Shown here piece after piece: positions 57,286 through 64,000 of a stretch of DNA of 64,000 nucleotides. How positions within the stretch are numbered: position 1 is the first letter of the stretch; each line of letters begins with the position of its first letter. The notes under the pieces were generated by a model. The model made no database searches. It saw nothing but the letters and a program-made list of their open reading frames with translations, and was not told where the DNA came from. The stretch comes from Apoderus coryli (Eukaryota; Arthropoda; Insecta; Coleoptera; Attelabidae), in the NCBI GenBank assembly GCA_911728435.2, contig OU452198.1:38779902-38843901 (forward strand). The letters run 5' to 3'. The translations under genes were made by a program, and so were the position numbers.

Positions 57286-59707
57286 CAATTCCATTTCTGT
57301 TACATTTTCAGTAGAGCATGCTAATTTTCAATTTTTAATAGATACAGGTGCAACTTTATGTGCAATCAAAGCTGAACAATTAAAATCTAAATTTACTTTA
57401 CATAAAGAAGAAATAGAAATCAAAGGTATAGGTGGAACTTTACGTGCAGAAGGATTTACATTTTTAAAATTAAAGATAGGAAACACTAATTTTAACCAAA
57501 AATTTTATGTTGTTAAGTCATTACCCTGTGCAACAGAAGGCATTATTGGAGATCATTTTGTAAGAAAATTTAACGAGTTATAAATTAAACAATATCCAAG
57601 ACCTAAAAATGCAGAGGAAGTGAAAAGATTTGTGGCATTTTCGAATTACTATAGGAAATTTATTCCAAATTTTTCTGAAAAAACGGTTGTCCTTAATAAG
57701 TTGTGTAGAAAGTATGCTAGATTTGAATGGACGGATGAATGTGAAATATCTTTTAATTTTCTGAAAAATTCTCTTTCAAAACCTCCAATATTAGATTATC
57801 CAGATTTTTCTAAGGAAAATGAATTTATAGTACAAACTGATGCTTCAAATATTGCAATAGGTGCAGTTTTACTAAATAAAAATAGAAAACCCGTAGCTTA
57901 TACAAGTAGACCTTTAAACAAGGCGGAAGTTAATTATCCGACCATCAAAAAAGAACTTTTAGCTATATACTGGAGCGTGAGATATTTCCGACCATACTTA
58001 TTTGGTCGCCACTTTAAAATTTTAACAGACCATAAACCATTGTTATATTTATTTAATTTAAAGGATCCATCAAGCAGGTTAATTAAATTTCGACTAGGAT
58101 TAGAAGAGTACGATTTTCATGTAGAGTATGTAAAAGGTAAGGAAAATGTCATAGCGGACGCATTATCTAGAATAGTTATAACATCTGATGAATTAAAAGG
58201 TATGAGCCAGAATGTAATGAATGTTATGACAAGGGCACAGAGTAAAGTATCGAATGACGAAGAGTGTGAGTTGGATGAAAGAACTACTACAAATGTTAGG
58301 CCTGATCAACCCAATGTTGTGGAAATTCTTAAAACTCCAAAAAACATCACTGAACTTAGACTTTTGTCAACTAAAGAACTCTCCAAATTTAGTGAAAAAA
58401 TAACTGAAAAATCGGGTAACTTTTATTATGTACCACTACATTCTATGATTTATTTTGCACAATTAAATTTTCGATCAGCGTTGGCGCGAGACGAAATGTT
58501 GAGAAACTTAATTGATTTATGCAAAAAGATTAATATTCGCGAATTAGTTATTTTAAAGAATGAAATTAATGTACATTTTATTAAATGGCTAGCTGAAGGT
58601 ATAAAAAGTAACTCTAATTGGACCGGTCCCCGAATTTGTATAGTACAAGGAGTTAAAAAAGTAGTGGATCCCGAACAAAAGAGAGTAATTATAAACGATT
58701 TCCATCTGCTTCCTACAAGTGGTCACGCAGGTATCAATCGAATGTTCAACACTATCAAAAACTACTATTTTTGGTCAGGTATGCAACAAGACATTAAGAA
58801 TTTTGTAAGTAAGTGTACTACATGTCAAAAGCAAAAACATTCTAATAAATATACCAAGGAACCAATGGTTATAACATCTACAGCGCATACCTCATTCCAA
58901 AAAATATTTTTAGATATAGTTGGACCTCTACCAATAGATGATAATGAATTTTCTTATATACTGACTCTTCAATGTGAATTAACGAAGTTTGTCGAAGCTT
59001 ATCCTTTAAAATCCAAAGACGCAAAAACTGTATCAAAAAGTTTCGTAGAAAATTTTATTCTAAGATACGGAATTCCTTTAGAAATAGCAACAGATAGGGG
59101 CGCTGAATTTATTTCCGCAACTATGGATGAAATTTGTAAATTACTTAAAATTAAAAATATTCAGTCAACCGCTTACCACTATGAAAGTATAGGAGCTTTG
59201 GAAAATTCTCATAAAGTTTTAGGTGCATATTTGAGAACTCAAAGTGTGGAATATAATGCAGCTTGGAGTACTTGGGTGCCGTATTGGTGTTTTACATATA
59301 ATACCACAGTACATACGGAAACCAAATACACACCATTTGAGTTAGTTTTCGGAAAGAAATGTTATCTTCCAAGTAACTTAAAAAATACGTTAGATCCAGT
59401 CTACAACTTTGACAGCTATCCTATTGAACTTAAATATAGGATGCAACATGCTCAAAATGATGCTCGGAAAAATCTAATACAATCTAAATTAAAAAGGAAA
59501 GAAAATTACGACAAAAATCAAAACCCTGCAATCTATCAAAAAGGAGATTTCATTCTATTAAAAAATGAAACTGCTAATAAATTTTCAGACCCCTGTTTTT
59601 TAGGGCCATATAGGGTTATTGAAGACTTATCTCCAAACGTTAAAATCTCTAAAGCTAAAAAAGAAATAATTGTACATAAAAATAGAACTAAATTCTTTAA
59701 AGAATGA
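57227..59707 (+). pseudogene. pol: Gypsy Pol: protease, RNase H, integrase; RT core deleted
   Basis: The frame lies +1 relative to gag. Protease: FLIDTGATLCAIKAEQ near 57335, IIGDHFVRKFNEL, then TAA at 57581. In the same frame, immediately after, comes IKQYPRPKNAEEVKRFVAF, SNYYRKFIPNFSEK, which belongs to the RT connection; fingers and palm (about 200-300 codons in relatives) are missing. RNase H is complete: VQTDASNIAIGAVL, IKKELLAIYWSVRY, FKILTDHKPLLYLF, NVIADALSRI. Integrase: zinc region (HAGINRM to CTTCQKQK), FLDIVGPL (Asp at 58913), ATDRGAEF (Asp at 59093), GALENSHKV (Glu at 59201; 35 residues between the last two). A GPYRVIEDLSPNVKI module ends it at 59707. There is no chromodomain. Confidence 0.92.
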
Positions 59708-59967
59708 TCGTAACTTATATTTTAATTGTATAAATAATTCCTAACATTATGTATCTAGTTAGTTAAAATTAAATTATTAATAGAATTATACTTTATATAA
59801 TATAAATGGATTATAAAATGTAAATAATATAGGTATTATCTAAAACTAGTTTTTGGTAAATTTTGGTTAATATTTTAGCATTTAGGTAGGTACTTATGCA
59901 TATTGCAATTCCTGAATAAAAATAATTTACTATTTTTTCGGAAACAGTAAATTCTTTTAAAAATTCC

Positions 59968-59974
59968 GGGGAGG
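59968..59974 (+). promoter_or_regulatory. Polypurine tract
   Basis: GGGGAGG directly precedes the 3' LTR and would prime plus-strand DNA synthesis. Confidence 0.75.
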
Positions 59975-60250
59975 TGTAATATGGTACGTACACCCTGTAG
60001 AGTAAGTATTTGTTTAAATTTTATATGTTTATAAATATTTAAATAAATGTTATTAGTTGTAAGCAAAATATGTTTTGGACAAAAATTAGGACAAGGGACG
60101 ATGACCGAAGAACAGAACAGAACGACAGACGATACGAATTAGACGTACTTTAATTAATAAAGAAAATATAAATGATGTAGTCTGTCTTTAATTTATAAAG
60201 TAACGTTATGGAACATTACAAGTTCCCAAATCAAGTCTAAATTTATTACA
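59975..60250 (+). repeat. 3' LTR
   Basis: 276 bp; identical by eye to the 5' LTR; followed by the ACAA duplication. Confidence 0.95.
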
Positions 60251-60254
60251 ACAA

Positions 60255-60804
60255 CATTACACTGAAATAATTACGCATAATTTTTAATGAAGTGGTGTAT
60301 CTTTTTTTGGATTTTCGGTTTTTTCTTCTTGGGCAAAATCCAGCTTGATCTTGTACCGTTACACGTTCGGGTTCAGGAATGCCTACCAGTTCTCTACTTC
60401 GTTGTCTCCTGTTAAATGGCATACATATTACTGAAGCTCGGTATACTAAGTGTGGTTTCATCAACTGGTTTGATCCTCAGAAACATTCCACGATCTTCAA
60501 TAATTTCTGTATTGTTTTTATATATTTGGAAAATTCAAACGCCTGAACTCGCGCAATGAGAGAATCACTCACAAACCTGCACTTGATCAACCAACTTCAT
60601 ATCATATCGCAGAAGAAAGTGGACTGAATTTTGAATTTAACTAATCAGGGGGTGCAACGTGAACACAAAGTCAGCTAGAGAGCGAGGTAGGCTCATCCAG
60701 TGTCTATATCGTGAAATCTTGCGATTTTAGGCGAAGCGTGAGAGAAATGCTCATAGCGCGAGTGCTGCAAGGTTAAATGTTCAAATTAGCGAAGGCGGAA
60801 AGTT
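60255..60804. other. No recognised gene
   Basis: The minus frame 60246-60464 includes GIPEPERVTVQDQ and a basic tail. It faintly recalls the pre-zinc-finger part of piggyBac transposases but lacks the cysteines, so no call is made. Confidence 0.3.
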
Positions 60805-60990
60805 ATTTTTGGACATGCGCTGATTGCGCCAGCAGATATTGACACCCAACACATAACTGAACTCCACAAGTTAGTGGAGGGTACAGGGTTGTTGGATTGG
60901 GTGGCCTAAAATCGGGGTCTTTTCACAATAAGCCCGTGAGGCTGCAGTGAAACCGAGAACTCATGTCGAACGGACATTTACAAAAAAAAA
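60805..60990 (+). pseudogene. Second copy of the 30.9 kb non-LTR element, extreme 3' end
   Basis: The plus strand repeats the end of the 30864-32065 element: ADIDTQHITELHKLVEGTGL LDWVA and stop, then the 3' UTR words AATAAGCCCGTGAGGCTGC and TCATGTCGAACGGA, ending in an A-tract at 60979-60990. It is 5'-truncated to about 180 bp. Confidence 0.85.
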
Positions 60991-61099
60991 GATCAAATTG
61001 ATGACCATTAACTTCCTGACAATAAACATAAGCAAGGCGGTCCTTAAATTCTCGTTAGCGTTTTGTGTATTTCGGCTCTAACTCTATTGTTTAAGGCTC

Positions 61100-62170
61100 T
61101 AACATAGTCAATATCTCCTTTTGTACTGGCAAATTTCCAGAACTGTTGAAAATAGCAAAAGTTATTCCTTTGTTAAAAAAAATGATTCGACTGATATTAA
61201 TAATTATAGGCCGGTATCTTTGACTTCTGGATTTTCGAAAATAATCGAATACCGTTATATTGATAGACTGTTGAGATTCTTGAAGGATAACTCGTTGGTA
61301 TCGAAAATACAGCATGGTTTTGCGAAGGCAGATCCACTATTACTGCACTGCATTCCTTGTATGATAGGATTGTTCGACTTATGGAGGCAGGGAAATGTTC
61401 CACGGCCATCGAATATTAACTACAGATAAGAAGGTCCACTAGACGCTGAAAACGGCATCGACTCGTCGCATTTCCAGCTCATTTCTGGCCCGCTACTATA
61501 TATACTGTATCTATATATACTTTAAGATATTATACTATAACTATAAGCGCGGCGAATTGCTTTGTACCCACGTACATGAGACGTACCGACACCATGAGAA
61601 CTAACTGTCTATTATTTTAACTGAGGCACGGCTGTCTTTTGTGATTTGAGTAAAGCGTTCGACTGCATAGATCATCATATTCTATATGAGAGATTACAAA
61701 AATTAGGTATTGCTGATGTACCTATTGATTGGATAAGGTCATTTCTTGAAGATCATGTTCTGTATGTATCTGAGTATCTGTAATGCAGCGAAAAATGGAA
61801 TCTACTGACAATTAATGAAGAGCGTTACATCAGAAGCAAATTTTGTTCTATATGCGCATGATGCCTCCATAATTTTTTCTGATAAGGATCCTTTGAATCT
61901 GCAGTCAAAGTGCGGTACTGTCATGAGGTCTGTATGTGAATGGTTTAACAAAAGTAATCTTTAGTTGAATATGGATAAGACGTTTTGTTTGAGATTTCGA
62001 AATGACCACAAAAGATGCAATGCGCTACAACTTAAAATAGCTAATGATACAATATCTGATGATGCCAATTGTCTAGGGATGTTCATTGACCCTTTCTTTA
62101 AATTCAGTAATCACTGCAATTTTTTAATATCGAAGTTAGGGACGCTATACTTGAATATAACGTCATAGTT
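61100..62170 (+). pseudogene. Non-LTR reverse transcriptase pseudogene, interrupted
   Basis: The plus strand reads NDSTDINNYRPVSLTSGFSK, IIEYRYIDRLLRFLKDNSLV, SKIQHGF (fingers), GKCSTA, then after an interruption VFCDLSKAFDCIDHHILYER, LGIADVPIDWIRSFLEDHVL (palm), a degenerate stretch where YADD is expected (near 61850), and NMDKTFCLRFRND to CLGMFIDPFFKFSNHC (thumb). Several stops and frame changes. No 3' tail found. Confidence 0.75.
61407..61632. mobile_element. Unclassified insertion in the RT pseudogene
   Basis: The reading frame GKCSTA|VFCDLSKAFD is restored if this stretch is left out; CACGGC flanks it on both sides (61401-61406, 61627-61632). No terminal inverted repeat or tail was seen. 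Confidence 0.5.
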
Positions 62171-62874
62171 GTGTTGTTCTTCCTCAGAATTAGTTCAATC
62201 GTAAATTTCTCAATAATGAAACATAGCTACTTAGAATTCAATCGCGTCCTCACTGTATATTAGTATAAATGTGCGGATTAACCTTATACTAAGTTCGTCA
62301 ATTTAGTCGATGCTTTTGGATAGTGGTATGTTTTTCAAAGTTTCCCTACTCCACGCTCGATTGAACATAAAATGCTGATTTTTTGAAATAGAAAATGCGT
62401 TATACTCAGTAGAATCTTATGCCCAACATATTTCTAACCACTTAGTATTCCCACAGTGTAAGTTTAGCAGTATTTCCAAAGTGACACTTTTCGGCTTCCG
62501 CAGTTTCCACAAAAATATATATATGCGACGCAGCAAATACAAAAACTGAAACACGTAGAAAAAGCACGAGAGATATAATTTTGGCTTTTGGTGACGTATG
62601 GTGCTAAATGCCTCTTTTTCTGATGGGACTAATAACGGGCGCTAAGAAAAATGTTGGAAAAACGTAAGTTTTTCTCTCGACACGCCGTTTGTCATCATAA
62701 TATTACGATGCTCCAAAGATTAATCACATCTAATGCTCAACTTGTGTTTAAAGGAAGAAAAAATAATAGAGATATTCTAAAAAAGAAAAATATGCTTTTG
62801 TATGGAATATGTGTCGTAGCGGATACAACAATTTAAGCGTATAAAAATATGATGCGTAATTTATTTTCGTATTT
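62171..62874. other. No recognised gene
   Basis: The short frame 62651-62836 has no similarity; AT-rich. Confidence 0.35.
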
Positions 62875-63033
62875 TCAAGTTAAGTAATGTATGTTAAGAG
62901 TTTCCTGAACATTAGGAATTTGTCTTAAAGGATATCTTTCTCGATAGATACGTTGAGCTTCGTAAGAATTTGATCTAGCTTCGCCGTAACACATAATCAT
63001 GTCCCTGTATTCTTCAAATGTGTAGTGAACCAT
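62875..63033 (-). pseudogene. Transposase N-terminal domain fragment (DUF4817-like)
   Basis: The minus strand from the ATG at 63033 reads MVHYTFEEYRDMIMCYGEA, RSNSYEAQRIYRERYPLRQI, PNVQ. This is the helix-turn-helix domain that begins many insect transposase-like genes (pattern YTxxEYxDMIxxYGxAxGNxxEAxRxYxERFPxRxxPN). It ends after about 50 residues. Confidence 0.75.
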
Positions 63034-64000
63034 TTTTGAAAGCAATTTTGAATAATTAGTGAGAAAACCAATTAAAAACTTAATCTCAAGAACACAAAAT
63101 ACCTCTAACAATTATTATATTAGTTTGACAAGTGTCATTATGACACATGATTTAATTTTTATTTTTCATTGTTTTTGCAAAGCTTACTATGGCGCTTTTT
63201 GAATAATTTGTGTGCATTGTCGGCTTTTAGATGCATTTGTACTGAAACCATTGCTTCTAGCGACTTGGACAAGGTATACCTTTCTTAAGTATAAAAGAAG
63301 GGATAATAATTTTTTTCAATCGAAAATGACATACAGTGTATAGCAAAAAAGTTACGACCGATTCAATACGGAACCCTGTATGTAGCACAAAACTAAGATC
63401 ATATTTGAATTTAGCCTGATAAAAAAACTGCTGTATACCACATTTTATCCATTTCTCGCGTCTCTGGCTAAAGATATTCAAAAAAACCCAAAACAAAAAT
63501 TAAAATTCAACACCCCGTATCTTTTAACCGAAGGCCTTGCGGACCCGTGTTCATGGGAACTTTTTTTCTTATTTTAGTGTCCTCTGTTGTGTGGCACTAT
63601 GCAATGTACTTTTTTCTATGTCACCCTGTATATTCGTGGTACATACTAAAACATAAATACCAACGAAATCAAACAGTCCCCAAAGCCATTATTGCAAAGC
63701 GCCGCAAAGCGTAACGGAAATGTCGAAATATTATTTTAAACAGCGAGAGCTACAATGAAAAATTAAAAGAAAGCGAAATACAACTTTTTATTGTGTGCTT
63801 TCTTCTTTCCTTTACCGCCGTTATTTTAAATTCCCCAAAGGCCTGAATAGCAAATGGCTCTTCTTGTGATATTGGTTCTCTTTGGCAACTTGTTCTGATC
63901 GCAGTTTTTAACTCACCCACTTTTGACTTTCTCGGGGGCGTTAAAGCTATATAAAGCATTTTGTCTATAAGATGCTTTGAGATTTTGAAATATTATTTGG
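63034..64000. other. No recognised gene; repeat copy 2 at 63510-63635
   Basis: Includes the second copy of the family described at 24420-24552, ending CACCCTGTATATTCG. The frame at 63750-63959 (minus) shows no similarity. Confidence 0.4.

Larger units (their letters stand above)
55239..60250 (+). mobile_element. Ty3/Gypsy LTR retrotransposon, 5012 bp, both LTRs and TSD present
   Basis: Two 276-bp LTRs, TGTAAT...ATTACA, flanked by the 4-bp duplication ACAA (55235-55238, 60251-60254). Order inside: primer binding site, small membrane-protein frame, Gag, protease, RNase H-integrase. There is no envelope frame after integrase. Protein order RNase H before integrase puts it in Ty3/Gypsy rather than Copia. 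The LTRs look identical, so insertion is recent, yet the reverse transcriptase polymerase core is missing; this copy cannot replicate by itself. Confidence 0.95.

Noticed and set aside
59710..59974. Envelope gene after the Gypsy integrase
   Set aside because: Only about 265 bp of AT-rich sequence with stops lies between integrase and the 3' LTR.
60246..60464. Minus-strand frame with GIPEPERVTVQ, faintly like piggyBac C-terminus
   Set aside because: No cysteine-rich finger, no catalytic domain nearby, and similarity is limited to a few residues.

Overview
The window looks like a stretch of a transposon-dense, AT-rich arthropod (most likely insect) genome. The evidence is the mixture of families: RTE-, Jockey/CR1- and R1-like non-LTR retrotransposons, a Penelope-like element (PLE), a Ty3/Gypsy LTR element, Tc1/mariner, Tigger/pogo and hAT DNA transposons, a Crypton-type tyrosine recombinase and many foldback repeats. 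A beetle is a plausible host, but nothing here settles the order. I found no convincing host protein-coding gene, rRNA, CRISPR array or bacterial-type gene. Nearly all recognisable coding sequence is decayed transposon.

Layout. 1-740 is an RTE endonuclease remnant running off the left edge. 940-1710 holds inverted Penelope-type tails with hammerhead-like motifs. 3.6-4.5 kb and 11.0-11.5 kb are 3' ends of non-LTR elements. 7.1-7.9 kb has a hammerhead ribozyme and a 74-nt-arm foldback. 11.9-16.3 kb holds a Tc1 pseudogene, a Jockey-like element, a mariner scrap and another reverse transcriptase. 17.8-19.7 kb holds a PLE reverse transcriptase fragment flanked by inverted repeats, next to an 853-bp foldback. 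21-24 kb has transposase fragments, a tandem repeat and two more hammerhead-like motifs. 27.2-28.7 kb is a tyrosine-recombinase pseudogene followed by a palindrome. 30.9-32.1 kb is an RNase H-bearing non-LTR element. 33.4-35.0 kb is a hammerhead-bearing repeat present three times, two copies forming a near-perfect 559-bp-arm palindrome. 35.4-40.2 kb holds mariner, tandem repeats and Tigger. 41.1-42.7 kb is a Jockey-like element with an internal deletion. 44.3-45.1 kb is a transposase pseudogene. 45.6-46.8 kb is an AT-palindrome-rich repeat. 47.8-49.0 kb is a hAT element nested in another TIR element. 50.4-51.2 kb has a split tRNA-like sequence and the best-formed hammerhead. 52.6-53.6 kb is a second RNase H non-LTR family. 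55.2-60.3 kb is a complete-ended Gypsy element. 60.8-63.0 kb holds further retroelement and transposase remnants.

Three things stand out. First, at least five well-formed hammerhead ribozyme motifs plus several decayed ones, in two structural classes, lie in the same 64 kb as a PLE reverse transcriptase. Second, the Gypsy element has LTRs that are identical by eye and a 4-bp target duplication. It encodes a small extra protein with an N-myristoylation-type start, one membrane span and a basic patch, yet it lacks the polymerase core of its reverse transcriptase. Third, several insertions can be ordered in time from target-site duplications (hAT inside a TIR element; a retroposon inside a tRNA-like sequence). 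Alignments were made by eye, so boundaries of decayed elements are approximate.
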